Source: Acidithiobacillus sulfuriphilus
GTDB taxonomy: Bacteria; Pseudomonadota; Gammaproteobacteria; Acidithiobacillales; Acidithiobacillaceae
DNA length: 33,860 bases
Assembly (NCBI RefSeq): GCF_003721225.1
Contig: NZ_RIZI01000175.1
Location: forward strand, 1 to 33,860
Direction of reading: 5' to 3'
Shown here: positions 1 to 7,736 of the stretch, one piece after another
Position numbering within the stretch: position 1 is the first letter of the stretch
Layout: every line of letters starts with the position of its first letter
Program-made: the position numbers and the translations under genes
The notes under the pieces: model-generated
What the model was told of the DNA's origin: nothing
What the model saw: the letters and a program-made list of their open reading frames with translations, nothing else
The model's database searches: none

Positions 1-628
1 CCTGGTGGGTCAACTCCGTTGGGCCATGGCGCGAGCGGAGCCTGTGTTCTCTTTCGGCGGTCTCGGCGCCACACCCGATGACCTCACCCGCGCCTGCGCC
101 GCCACTGCCGCCGGCCTTCCCCTGCGGCGGCACCCCGAAGCGGAACAACTCATCCGTGCCCAGTTTGGTGCCGCAGCCGAACCCGTGCGGATCAGGATGG
201 CCGACCTGCCCGATGGCGCCACGCTGATCCCCAACCCCATCAATAAGGTACCGGGATTTTCCCTGGGAAAACAGCATTTCTTCCCTGGTTTTCCGCAAAT
301 GGCAGAACCCATGAGCGAATGGGTACTGGCGCAATATTATCCGCCCCGCGCAGGAAACGTGGAACAGCGGATCCTCTTGCCGGGTGCCAGGGAAGGGGAA
401 CTCGTTCCCCTCATGGAATCCTTCTGCGCCGCCCATCCCCGGATCGCCTTTTCGAGCCTGCCCAGCCTGCGGCAAAATGGCACGCAGCTTGAACTCGGTG
501 TGGCGGGCCTCCCGGCGGATGTCGAAAAGGCCATGGCGGATCTCCAGCAACGCCTGCGGGCGGAAGGGCTGGCCATTGTCCCGCTCGGCGATGCAAGCTC
601 CAATGAGAAAGTGCCGGAAAGCCATTGA
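1..628 (+). CDS. CinA-like MoCF-biosynthesis (molybdopterin-binding) domain protein, 5' truncated by window
   Basis: The reading frame is open from the first complete codon at position 2, so the true start lies outside the window; about 208 codons are visible. Near the start, FSFGGLGATPDDLTR followed by LRRHPEAEQLI is the typical core of the MoaB/Mog-like fold found in competence/damage-inducible protein A (CinA) relatives. Further on, LIPNPINKVPGFSLG and FFPGFPQMAEPMSEWVL match the short stand-alone version of this family. The C-terminal deamidase domain of full CinA is absent, so this is the CinA-N type. Its substrate is not known from the sequence; the fold binds molybdopterin or nucleotide-like ligands. 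It faces the DUF2147 gene convergently, with about 40 bp between them containing only a weak 5-bp hairpin. Confidence 0.75.
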   Translation, partial: LVGQLRWAMARAEPVFSFGGLGATPDDLTRACAATAAGLPLRRHPEAEQLIRAQFGAAAEPVRIRMADLPDGATLIPNPINKVPGFSLGKQHFFPGFPQMAEPMSEWVLAQYYPPRAGNVEQRILLPGAREGELVPLMESFCAAHPRIAFSSLPSLRQNGTQLELGVAGLPADVEKAMADLQQRLRAEGLAIVPLGDASSNEKVPESH

Positions 629-669
629 ATCGCCATCCATTGCTGAATGGAGGTTCCGAAAAGCGCAAA

Positions 670-1122
670 TTAACCGTCCTGACCATAAGGGTTCCACTTC
701 CCTTCCCGCCCATGGACTTTGGTCCAGATCGTCTCGCCGCCCAGCCACTGAAGACCGACATAGCCATAAACTTTGAGCCGATCGGGGCTCAGCAAGGTCA
801 GAATACCCTGAAAATGCGTTTTATTGTCAGGGTCATAGATAGTGCCATGGGACCAGACACCGGGGCGTTGCGACAGGAAATGCGCCAGTATTTGCGGCTG
901 TCCCGCAGCTCTGGCTTGCTGCACGGAATCCGTCGGATGGACGACACTCTGTCCAAAGTATCCACCGTCCTTGTCATAAATCCGGATATAACTATGCCCA
1001 TGGGCCGTTTGCCAGACACCCAGGATATCCTGATCCAGGCCACCCGCCTGCGCTGCGCCTATCCCCAGAAAAAGCGGGGCCAGAACGAAACCATAAAGAC
1101 CGCGCAAGGCACCTTGCATCAT
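670..1122 (-). CDS. Secreted DUF2147 family protein
   Basis: About 150 residues. The N-terminus has a short charged stretch, a hydrophobic core and an AQA cleavage site around residues 24-26, so it is a likely Sec-exported periplasmic protein. The mature part begins with DILGVWQTAHGHSYIRIY and continues with GTIYDPDNKTHFQGILTL and LKVYGYVG. These are the hallmarks of DUF2147, a small calycin-like family of unknown function. I placed the start at the ATG at 1122 (a second ATG follows directly), which has AGGGG 9 nt upstream; a TTG 7 codons earlier is the alternative. The gene is divergent from the flavoprotein gene downstream, and its promoter should lie in the 215-bp gap up to 1337. No function is assigned. 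Confidence 0.75.
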   Translation of the reverse strand: MMQGALRGLYGFVLAPLFLGIGAAQAGGLDQDILGVWQTAHGHSYIRIYDKDGGYFGQSVVHPTDSVQQARAAGQPQILAHFLSQRPGVWSHGTIYDPDNKTHFQGILTLLSPDRLKVYGYVGLQWLGGETIWTKVHGREGKWNPYGQDG

Positions 1123-1231
1123 CCGACCAATTCCCCTCGGCAAACCATCCCCCTTTTCCGAAAAATTCCCCTCCCTTATTCGTTTTTTAACCGTAATTCA
1201 TCGTTATTGCAAGCCATGGCCCCGCCGCGCC

Positions 1232-1259
1232 TTGCGTCCTCGCCCCTTTCCACTATACT
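1232..1259 (+). promoter_or_regulatory. Candidate sigma70-type promoter of the flavoprotein-ppk2 unit
   Basis: TATACT at 1254-1259 is a good -10 match. A weak -35 (TTGCGT, 1232-1237) lies 16 nt upstream. It sits about 80 bp before the start codon at 1338, in the divergent gap between the DUF2147 gene and the flavoprotein. No Pho-box-like repeat is seen here. The assignment rests on pattern alone. Confidence 0.3.
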
Positions 1260-1337
1260 TTCAACAATCAATAGGGTTCCTATATTGCCGTATATCGCAG
1301 TGGCGGATTGTCGACCGGTACGGAGGTAGTAACGCGC

Positions 1338-2729
1338 ATGACCATGCAAAGGGAAACCATCGATGTCCTGACCATTGGCGCAGGCGGCGGGGCCTATCCT
1401 GCCGCCTTTCGTTTGGCTAAGGCCGGATTATCCGTGGTGATGACGGACCCCAAGGGGATGATGAGCGGCAACTGTCTCTATGAAGGCTGTGTACCGTCCA
1501 AGGCCATTCGCGAGACGGGGGAGATCCTGGAGGGCCAACGCCGTTTCGCCAATTTGGGCCTCCCTGGGCAGGTGCAGGTCGATTACCCGCGCATGGTGGC
1601 CCATAAGGACGCCATTCAGGCCCGCCGCTATGCCCAGCATGCCCAGGAACTGGCGACCTGTCCCAATCTGCGGTTGATTTCGGGCAGCGCCCGTTTTATC
1701 GACCCGCATACCGTCGCCGTGGCTACCGGGGAGGGCGAACGCCACTTTCATTGCCGGCATATCATTGTCGCCAGCGGCGCCGACGTCTTTGTCCCCCCCA
1801 TCCCTGGCGCCGAGCACTGCCTGACCAGCCACGATCTCTACAAACCCGACCCTATCCTCAAAATCCTGCCCGAGCGCATGGTGGTCATCGGTGGCGGCTA
1901 TATCGGCCTGGAGACCGCGTCTTTTTTCGCCGCCTTTGGCACCCGGGTGGTACTTCTGCAAAAAGGCCCGCAAATCCTGTCCGGTATGGACCCGAGCATG
2001 GTTGCAATGCTGCTGCCCCTCCTCAACGCCAACATTGAGATGATCCTGAATGCCGATGTGGAGCGGATTGAGGCAATGGGCTCCGGACGGCGGGTGCATT
2101 ATCGGCAAGGTGGAGTCACCCAGCAGGTGGAAGGCGATGTGGCGCTCATGGCCGTAGGCCGCCATCCGGCGATTCCGGCAGGGACGGCGGAGATCGGTAT
2201 TGAGATCGGAAAGCGCGGCATCGTCGTCGGCCCATCCCTGCAGACCCGTTTTCCCCACATTTATGCGGCCGGCGACGTCAATGGCCAGGTACCGCTTTTC
2301 CACGCTGCGGTGCGCCAATCCCTGGTCGCCGCCCACAATATTCTAGGCGGGAATCGGGCGCTGGATTACGCCGATTTCCACAATGTCCCGACGACGATCT
2401 TCACCCTCCCGGGAGCAGCCTATATCGGCCTGACCGCCACCCAGGCGGCGGCCCAAGGGATAGAAGTGATTACCGGCGCTTACGATTTCAGCGAAGACTC
2501 CCGGGCGCAGATTCTCGAAGCAATGGGTGGTGGCATCCGGCTGTTCTTCGCGCCCGGCAGTTTACGCCTGCTGGGCGGCTGGATTGTCGGCATCGACGCC
2601 GGTCAACTCATAGGCGAAATCGGTCTGGCGGTGGCCAACGGTTTGACCGCCTACGATCTGGCGGCCTTTGCCGATCAGCATCCCATGAGTGCGGAAGGGA
2701 TCGGCAAGGCGGCACGAAGCATCTTCTGA
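1338..2729 (+). CDS. Dihydrolipoyl dehydrogenase-like FAD/NAD(P) disulfide oxidoreductase
   Basis: A 463-residue class-I pyridine nucleotide-disulfide oxidoreductase. The FAD motif GAGGGA is at residues 14-19. The redox-active disulfide lies in GNCLYEGCVPSK (Cys46, Cys51). The NAD-binding motif VVIGGGYIGLE is mid-protein, with AAGDVNG around residue 315 and the C-terminal catalytic pair in QHPMSAEG (His448, Glu453). All catalytic residues of the family are therefore present. No pyruvate or oxoglutarate dehydrogenase genes are nearby, so the partner is unclear: lipoyl protein, another disulfide carrier, or a mercuric-reductase-like role without the extra Cys pair. The start ATG at 1338 has GGAGG 11 nt upstream; an ATG at 1344 is also possible. 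ppk2 follows after 13 bp, so the two are likely co-transcribed. Confidence 0.85.
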   Translation: MTMQRETIDVLTIGAGGGAYPAAFRLAKAGLSVVMTDPKGMMSGNCLYEGCVPSKAIRETGEILEGQRRFANLGLPGQVQVDYPRMVAHKDAIQARRYAQHAQELATCPNLRLISGSARFIDPHTVAVATGEGERHFHCRHIIVASGADVFVPPIPGAEHCLTSHDLYKPDPILKILPERMVVIGGGYIGLETASFFAAFGTRVVLLQKGPQILSGMDPSMVAMLLPLLNANIEMILNADVERIEAMGSGRRVHYRQGGVTQQVEGDVALMAVGRHPAIPAGTAEIGIEIGKRGIVVGPSLQTRFPHIYAAGDVNGQVPLFHAAVRQSLVAAHNILGGNRALDYADFHNVPTTIFTLPGAAYIGLTATQAAAQGIEVITGAYDFSEDSRAQILEAMGGGIRLFFAPGSLRLLGGWIVGIDAGQLIGEIGLAVANGLTAYDLAAFADQHPMSAEGIGKAARSIF

Positions 2730-2742
2730 GAAAGGAAACGCC

Positions 2743-3525
2743 ATGACAGACGAGCAACATCCGGAACAGGGAAAAGCGCTCTACAAAAAGGAACTGCGCA
2801 CCTTGCAGATTGAGTTGGTCAAGCTCCAGCGCCACCTCATCCGCCGCAATGACAAGATATTGGTCCTCTTTGAAGGCCGCGATGGTGCGGGCAAGGATGG
2901 CACCATAAAACGCATCACCGCCCATCTCAGTCCGCGGGAAACCCGTGTGGTGGCGCTGAGCAAACCTTCGAACCGGGAAGAAAGCCAGTGGTATTTTCAG
3001 CGTTACGTGCCGCATTTGCCGACAGCTCAGGAATTCGTCCTGTTTAATCGCAGTTGGTACAACCGTGCCGGCGTTGAACGGGTCATGGGTTTTTGCAGTG
3101 ATGCGCAATATGAGGAGTTCATGGCGGAAGTGGTGGATTTTGAGGGCATGCTCCTGCGTTCGGGCCTGCATTTTTTCAAGGTCTACCTGGATATCTCCAA
3201 AAAAGAACAAAAGAAGCGGCTGGCGGATCGGGAGAAGGACCCTTTGAAACAATGGAAAGAGAGCCCCATTGACCAAAAAGCCCTCAAACATTGGGACGAC
3301 TATAGCCAAGCCCGCAATGCCATGTTTGCCCGCACCCATACCGCCCTCACTCCATGGACCATAGTCCATGCCGATGACAAGAAAATAGCCCGCATCAATG
3401 TCATCAAGGGATTATTGAGCAGGCTCTCCTACGCCGATAAAGACGACAATCTGGTGTTGCCCGACAACGATATCATCTTCGACTACGACGCCGCCTATCT
3501 GGAAAATGGCATGATTGCGCCCTAA
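2743..3525 (+). CDS. ppk2: Polyphosphate kinase 2 (PPK2 family, single domain)
   Basis: A 260-residue protein that is almost entirely one PPK2 domain. Walker A is FEGRDGAGKDGTIKR (about residues 43-57) and the Walker B region is FNRSWYNRAGVERVMGF (about 101-117). PPK2 enzymes transfer phosphate between polyphosphate and nucleotides; single-domain forms of this length are usually class I (NDP to NTP, reversible) or class III, which sequence inspection alone cannot separate. The start at 2743 follows an AAGGA ribosome site by 6-7 nt. The gene lies 13 bp behind the flavoprotein gene. Its position a few kb from the phosphate-acquisition island fits polyphosphate storage metabolism, but it has no visible Pho-type promoter of its own. 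Confidence 0.92.
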   Translation: MTDEQHPEQGKALYKKELRTLQIELVKLQRHLIRRNDKILVLFEGRDGAGKDGTIKRITAHLSPRETRVVALSKPSNREESQWYFQRYVPHLPTAQEFVLFNRSWYNRAGVERVMGFCSDAQYEEFMAEVVDFEGMLLRSGLHFFKVYLDISKKEQKKRLADREKDPLKQWKESPIDQKALKHWDDYSQARNAMFARTHTALTPWTIVHADDKKIARINVIKGLLSRLSYADKDDNLVLPDNDIIFDYDAAYLENGMIAP

Positions 3526-3725
3526 GCTCAATACTGTTTAGTTAGATAAGATTACCGGAAATGGGTCCCACTTTTGCTGGAGCGAGTCGTCTCGATCCCG
3601 AATGGGGGATGATAACTCGTGAGTTTTGCCTAGACTTGGAGGGTGGCATGAATCATGCGGGAGCTACGGTGAGCGTATTGGGTCGATGGGACCGCCGCTT
3701 CGCGCTAATGATTCTGTGATTCACC
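3526..3725. other. Unexplained 200-bp stretch with a long imperfect hairpin and a 23-residue ORF
   Basis: No recognisable gene. An imperfect hairpin spans 3583-3619: CGAGT/ACTCG outside, ATCCC/GGGAT inside. A TTTT follows shortly after at 3624, so it may act as a weak ppk2 terminator. Downstream, a 24-codon frame at 3648-3719 begins MNHAGATVSV and has a strong GGAGGG ribosome site, ending just before the glycosyltransferase stop codon. This could be a small protein or the first codons of a lost insertion-sequence transposase. I could not match either possibility to a known element. Confidence 0.35.
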
Positions 3726-5378
3726 CTATGTTTTTGGCGTGATGCGCAACAGGGCGATTTTCTCGTGATTATAGATCTCATACCGGATCATGACGGTCTG
3801 TAAGCGATACGATGCCGGTATTTGTACGCTGAGACGAGAGACATCTGTTGCAGGGCAAACCAGATAAACCGTTCCCTTCCCGAGGATTTGAGTCAGTTCT
3901 TCCAGGTGTTGTAAATGATGGATTGGCATGGCACCCCGCCCGGCATAGAAAAGAAAATTGGGCTGAAACCATTGCCAGGAGGCAAGTGTGTAGGGTTGAT
4001 CACCCTGCGCCATGGCGATCCTCTCCCCCATACGCTGGGACGGTTTTACCTTATTGATCATCGGTGTAATGACCATGACCAGCAAGGCTGTCAAGGTAAT
4101 AGCGCCAGTGCCCAGGGTGATCAGGACTCCGGTCCAGCGCCCGAGCCAAACAAAAGCCATGGCGATCACGGCTGCCAGCATAAAAGGCAGACCCACCACC
4201 GCCATGGCGGGGAGATGCGGCTCCAGATGAGTGACGATCCACCCACCAAATATCGTCAGTGCCAGTCCCAAGAAGAACAATATCCCCAATGAGATCATCG
4301 CACCTCGCCGGCTGGGTATCGATTGGGCAGAAACCACTTTTTGAAAATGGGCTGCCAGCAGAACGAAGAGCGGTGGATAAGCCTCCCAGACATAGCTTGG
4401 CAGTTTGGTCGCAGAGAGGCTGAAAAAGGCGACCCAAGTGATCGCCCAAATGAGCATGAACGTATCGGCTGGGCGCTCCATGAACAACCGGCGGCGGCGT
4501 GCCCACAAGGCCATGATGGTTTGTGGCAAAAAGATGGACCAGGGGAGCATGCCCGCAAATATGCTGATTAGGTAATAAAACCAAGGTCCACGATGCCCCT
4601 GCATGCTCTTGTTAAAACGCCCGATGTTTTGTTGAATGAGAAAAGCACGATCCCACGCCCAATGGGTTCCCACTCCCGCGGCCACATACCAAGGGAGCAC
4701 GACCAAGAAAAATACGGGGAGCCCCATTGCCAGTCTGCCCTCCCGCCAGAGGAACGGCAGGTCGCGTCGCGCAAGGAGGAAGAGGACAATGATCAACCCG
4801 GGCAAAAGAAAACCGATAGGTCCTTTGTCTAGAGTGGCCAGTGCCATCGCTGCATAGGTGATGAGGAGATCGCGTGTGCGCTCTTTGGGCAGAAGATACC
4901 CGCGTAGATAGGTTAGCAGTGCGATGGTCACGGTAAGGATCAGCAGCGGGTCCGGAGTCGCGCCACGAAAGATAATCGTGCTGTGCAGCGCTGTCGCTGT
5001 ACAGAAGCCGGCTATCAGCGCACTACTCTCACCATACAAACGGCGCAAGGCCAACACCAAGGAAAAGACCAACAACGCCCCTACAGCAGCCGACCCGATA
5101 CGTAAACCCCAGGAGTTCATACCGAACAGCTTGACGCCGGTCCACATCAGCCAATAATTGAGAATGGGTTTATCTGGCAACAGCTTGCCGTTGAAGGTCG
5201 GCACGATGAGATTGTGGTGCGCCATCATTTCCTTGAGGGATTGCGCATAGGTCGGTTCATCGATATCCCACAGGCTGGTATTCCCCACATCCCAGCCAAA
5301 AAATAAAAACACCAACAGGAAAAGTCCAAACGCTTTGAACAGGAAGGAGCGGCTGCTGGGATTATTTTCTACGGACAT
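3726..5378 (-). CDS. ArnT/PMT-like membrane glycosyltransferase (GT83 family type)
   Basis: A 550-residue polytopic membrane protein of the PMT_2/ArnT fold. After the first membrane segment comes WDIDEPTYAQSLKEM, the periplasmic loop in which Asp-Glu are the expected catalytic acidic residues. It is followed by FNGKLLPDKPILNYW and many hydrophobic segments, with a soluble C-terminal tail from about residue 440. These enzymes move a sugar from a polyprenyl-phosphate donor to lipid A, protein or another envelope glycan on the periplasmic side. The acceptor is unknown here. The start overlaps the end of a truncated GT2 gene that would normally supply the lipid-linked sugar, so the pathway may be broken unless another GT2 exists elsewhere. 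The closest family role is inferred, not proven. Confidence 0.85.
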   Translation of the reverse strand: MSVENNPSSRSFLFKAFGLFLLVFLFFGWDVGNTSLWDIDEPTYAQSLKEMMAHHNLIVPTFNGKLLPDKPILNYWLMWTGVKLFGMNSWGLRIGSAAVGALLVFSLVLALRRLYGESSALIAGFCTATALHSTIIFRGATPDPLLILTVTIALLTYLRGYLLPKERTRDLLITYAAMALATLDKGPIGFLLPGLIIVLFLLARRDLPFLWREGRLAMGLPVFFLVVLPWYVAAGVGTHWAWDRAFLIQQNIGRFNKSMQGHRGPWFYYLISIFAGMLPWSIFLPQTIMALWARRRRLFMERPADTFMLIWAITWVAFFSLSATKLPSYVWEAYPPLFVLLAAHFQKVVSAQSIPSRRGAMISLGILFFLGLALTIFGGWIVTHLEPHLPAMAVVGLPFMLAAVIAMAFVWLGRWTGVLITLGTGAITLTALLVMVITPMINKVKPSQRMGERIAMAQGDQPYTLASWQWFQPNFLFYAGRGAMPIHHLQHLEELTQILGKGTVYLVCPATDVSRLSVQIPASYRLQTVMIRYEIYNHEKIALLRITPKT

Positions 5379-5845
5379 CAGCGTCTCTCAGCATGGGGAC
5401 GCCTTGGCATAGCGGTATCGTTCGACCACTGCTCGCGTACCAGATACACGGGCCGGTGCTCCCCATCGCGGCTGATCCGCACCGCATTGACTACCTCGTA
5501 GCCATCGCGCCATTTAGCCGGCAGCTCTGGGATGAGTTCCGGCGGATCCTGAAGATCGGCATCCAGCGGAATCGCCACATCGCCATGGGCGAAGTCCAAC
5601 CCCGCCGTCAGGGCCGCCTCTTTGGCGAAGTTGCACGAGAGATCAAGGACGATCACCCGGGGATCTTCCCGGTGCAGGGTCACCAAGCGTTCCAGGGTGT
5701 CATCGGTGCTACCGTCGTTGATGCAGATGATCTTCCCACAGGGCCTGTCCACGCTCTCCATGACCGCCCGGACCCGCGTGTAGAGGGCAAGAATGTTATC
5801 GGATTCGTTGTGGCAGGGGACGACGAGGGAAATTGTATAATTCAC
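5378..5845 (-). pseudogene. C-terminally truncated GT2 polyprenyl-phosphate glycosyltransferase (DPM1/GtrB-like)
   Basis: The N-terminal catalytic half is intact: ISLVVPCHNESDNI at the start, CINDGSTDDT, and LDADLQDPPELIPEL carrying the DxD-type metal site. Normal GtrB/DPM1-like relatives are about 310-330 residues and end in two membrane helices. This frame ends at about 155 residues shortly after VNAVRISRDGE, the point where the conserved lid region should begin. The remaining residues do not resemble the family. A deletion therefore seems to have fused the gene end to the start of the ArnT-like gene; the stop overlaps that start at 5378. No good ribosome site precedes the ATG at 5845. A short functional soluble enzyme is possible but unlikely. 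Confidence 0.7.
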
Positions 5846-6049
5846 AAAGATGGTTATCGACCCCAGCTAGTTATCTGAACACAATTAGCGGTTTGCATAG
5901 ACAGTTCTGGCCATCTGCCATCCCGGGCCCCCATAATAGACGGCATAGGGGTGCGCTCGTCAAGGGCGGATGTATCCCCCATCAATCGTGCACAGACACG
6001 GCCTTCCATCGGATGCACATACCATCTTCACAATCAGAACTCATCCTAT
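5846..6049. other. Intergenic stretch upstream of the phosphate island, no gene recognised
   Basis: About 200 bp between the truncated GT2 gene and the first Pho-like promoter. Only short overlapping frames without ribosome sites are present on either strand, including a 42-residue one on the minus strand ending near 5853. I see no tRNA-like fold or strong repeat. It may be the remains of material lost with the GT2 deletion. Confidence 0.4.
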
Positions 6050-6094
6050 TATCAATATAATTGATATATCAGTGTCACATGACATGATTATATT
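6050..6094 (+). promoter_or_regulatory. Pho-box-like promoter upstream of candidate small RNA
   Basis: Heptamers at exactly 11-bp steps: TATCAAT (6050-6056), TTGATAT (6061-6067) and GTGTCAC (6072-6078). The last matches the PhoB half-site CTGTCAT best. Ten nucleotides later comes TATATT (6089-6094), a good -10. The 10-nt gap between the Pho half-site and -10 equals that in PhoB-activated promoters such as E. coli pstS and is repeated at two other promoters in this window. The predicted transcription start is near 6101. Confidence 0.5.
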
Positions 6095-6100
6095 ATCCTT

Positions 6101-6161
6101 CGTTGTGCTATTGCGTTTGAATGACCTCCTCCCCATTTACCCGCTCCCGCGGGATTTTTTT
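6101..6161 (+). ncRNA. Candidate Pho-controlled small RNA (or permease leader with attenuator)
   Basis: Bounded by the predicted start of the Pho-like promoter (about 6101) and the T-run of an intrinsic terminator (6161), giving about 60 nt. It contains CCTCCTCCCC at 6125-6134, which is complementary to strong Shine-Dalgarno sequences, then a 5-bp GC hairpin and seven T residues. A single-stranded C-rich seed plus a terminator hairpin with a U-tail is the usual layout of Hfq-dependent trans-acting sRNAs. Alternatively, readthrough would make it the permease leader, where the C-rich tract could pair with the AAGGAGG site at 6257-6263. The extent is predicted, not measured. Confidence 0.4.
6140..6161 (+). 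terminator. Intrinsic terminator upstream of the permease promoter
   Basis: CCCGC (6140-6144), loop TCCC, GCGGG (6149-6153), one A, then seven T residues (6155-6161). No protein gene on the plus strand ends before it, so the transcript it ends must begin in the intergenic region, presumably at the Pho-like promoter at 6050-6094. The stem is short, which lowers certainty. Confidence 0.55.
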
Positions 6162-6174
6162 ACTGGAAAATGAA

Positions 6175-6230
6175 ATATCATAAAAATATCATCCAAGATT
6201 CATCAAAGTGTCACATTGCTTCGCTATCCT
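6175..6230 (+). promoter_or_regulatory. Four-repeat Pho-box array and promoter of the PHS permease gene
   Basis: Four heptamers at exact 11-bp spacing: ATATCAT (6175), ATATCAT (6186), GATTCAT (6197) and GTGTCAC (6208-6214). The TCA core therefore recurs at 6178, 6189, 6200 and 6211. Ten nucleotides after the last repeat is TATCCT (6225-6230) as -10, placing transcription start near 6237 and giving a leader of about 30 nt. PhoB binds tandem 11-bp half-sites from one face of the helix, so this arrangement supports phosphate control. The regulator itself is inferred. Confidence 0.65.
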
Positions 6231-6267
6231 TGCCGGTGCCGCAATCCAGCACAGACAAGGAGGCCCT

Positions 6268-7710
6268 ATGGGCATCACGACGAGCAGCAGCGCACCGCAA
6301 CTCAGTGTCATCGATTCCCTGAACGACGCACCCATCAGTTTTTTCCACCTGCGCGCAGCCTTTACGGCCGGGATGGGCTTTTTTACCGACGCCTATGATC
6401 TCTTCATCATCGGCTCGGCTTTGGTCTACATCAAACCGGAATGGCACTTGGGCAATGACCAGATTGCCTTCCTCGGCAGTATCTCCCTGATCGCGGCCTT
6501 TCTCGGCGCCATCATTTTCGGGCGCTTGGCCGATGTGGTAGGGCGCAAACGGATTTACGGCCTGGAAGCCCTGCTCATGGCCATCGGTGCGATCGCCTGC
6601 GCCTTCGCGCCAAGTTTTATTTGGCTGCTCGTCTTCCGTGTCATATTGGGTATCGGCATCGGCGGGGACTATCCCATGAGCGCCGTGCTCATGTCCGAGT
6701 ATGCCAACGCCAAGAAACGCGGCGCGCTGACTTCTCTGGTCTTTGGGATGCAGGGCCTTGGCCTGGCCTTCGGCCCGGTGGTCGCTCTCACGCTGGAAGC
6801 CTCCGGTCTGCCTGCCGATTCCATCTGGCGCATCATGCTGGGTCTGGGTGCCCTGCCACCCTTGGCGGTGCTCTATCTGCGCCGCACCATGCCCGAATCC
6901 CCCCGCTACAAGGCGCTGGTACGCGGTGATGCCGACGAGGCGGCCAAGGACATGGCGGTCTATTCATCGGGACAGCTTGAGGCAAAGGTCGAGCAGAAAA
7001 CCACACCAACCCGCATCAGTTGGGGGCAGATGCTGGCCAACCCGAAATATCTGATCCTCATCCTGGGTACCGGCGGGGCCTGGTTCCTCAACGACTATGC
7101 CTTCTATGGCAACGCCATCTCCACGCCGGAAATCCTGAAACTGCTGGCTCCGTCGTCGTCGCCGCTCACGGGCAGCGCCTGGGCACTGATGATCTTCGCC
7201 ATCTTTGCGATTCCGGGGTATCTGGCCTCGATTTTTTTCATGGACGCCATCGGTCATCGCCGATTGCAGTGGGTCGGTTTTTCGGTCATGGCCGTCGCGT
7301 TTGCCGCCATTGCCCTGGTGCCCGGCATCACTCACGATGTCGCGCCTTTCCTGTTGCTGTACGGGATCAGCTTCTTCTTCATCGAATTCGGACCCAACTG
7401 CACGACCTTTGTGATGCCAGCGGAAGTGTTTCCCACCAGCATTCGCACGACAGGCCATGGCATGGCCGCAGGCATCGGCAAGTTCGGCGCCTTTGTCGGC
7501 ACTTTCGTCTTCCCCTTCATCAGCGCTGCCGGGGGTATCAAGGGAGCCATGCTCTTCTCGGCAGGCGTATCTGTCCTCGGGGTCATCCTCACCAAACTGA
7601 CCTTGCCGGAACCCAGCGGCAGGACCCTGGAGGAAATCAGCGGCGAGGGCGAGAGGGCCGAGAGCCGTCCGGTGGTCACTTCCCAGTTGGCCGAGAACCA
7701 GATCCTCTAA
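6268..7710 (+). CDS. MFS phosphate:H+ symporter of the PHS (Pho84-like) family
   Basis: A 480-residue major facilitator protein. TAGMGFFTDAYDLFIIG (Asp41 and Asp44) is the signature of the phosphate:proton symporter family. Also present are the MFS loop GRLADVVGRKRIY (85-97), GGDYPMSAVLMSEYA from residue 132, and EFGPNCTTFVMPAEVFPTSIRTTGHG in the C-terminal half; these are the family's other conserved blocks. It should import inorganic phosphate, or possibly a phosphoester such as glycerophosphodiester as some PHS members do, driven by the proton gradient across the inner membrane. The start at 6268 has an ideal AAGGAGG site; an in-frame ATG at 6208 would overlap the promoter and is rejected. 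The regulator gene follows after 26 bp, so the pair forms one operon. Confidence 0.88.
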   Translation: MGITTSSSAPQLSVIDSLNDAPISFFHLRAAFTAGMGFFTDAYDLFIIGSALVYIKPEWHLGNDQIAFLGSISLIAAFLGAIIFGRLADVVGRKRIYGLEALLMAIGAIACAFAPSFIWLLVFRVILGIGIGGDYPMSAVLMSEYANAKKRGALTSLVFGMQGLGLAFGPVVALTLEASGLPADSIWRIMLGLGALPPLAVLYLRRTMPESPRYKALVRGDADEAAKDMAVYSSGQLEAKVEQKTTPTRISWGQMLANPKYLILILGTGGAWFLNDYAFYGNAISTPEILKLLAPSSSPLTGSAWALMIFAIFAIPGYLASIFFMDAIGHRRLQWVGFSVMAVAFAAIALVPGITHDVAPFLLLYGISFFFIEFGPNCTTFVMPAEVFPTSIRTTGHGMAAGIGKFGAFVGTFVFPFISAAGGIKGAMLFSAGVSVLGVILTKLTLPEPSGRTLEEISGEGERAESRPVVTSQLAENQIL

Positions 7711-7736
7711 TTCCCGAGCAACAGAGGAGCCGAACA

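Noticed and set aside
5850..5980. A minus-strand 42-residue frame upstream of the truncated GT2
   Set aside because: No ribosome site, no recognisable similarity, and unremarkable composition.
6121..6183. A 20-residue frame (MTSSPFTRSRGIFLLENEIS) within the candidate sRNA/terminator region, as a leader peptide
   Set aside because: No ribosome-binding site precedes it, it runs through the terminator hairpin and T-run, and it has no codon pattern suggestive of attenuation.
6208..6267. An in-frame upstream ATG extending the permease by 20 residues
   Set aside because: It would start inside the Pho-box/-10 promoter and has no ribosome site; the ATG at 6268 has an ideal AAGGAGG.
7020..7736. A long open frame continuing upstream from the regulator gene through the permease gene
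   Set aside because: It is the shifted frame of the permease coding region; the ATG at 7737 has a strong AGAGGAG site and family similarity begins after it.
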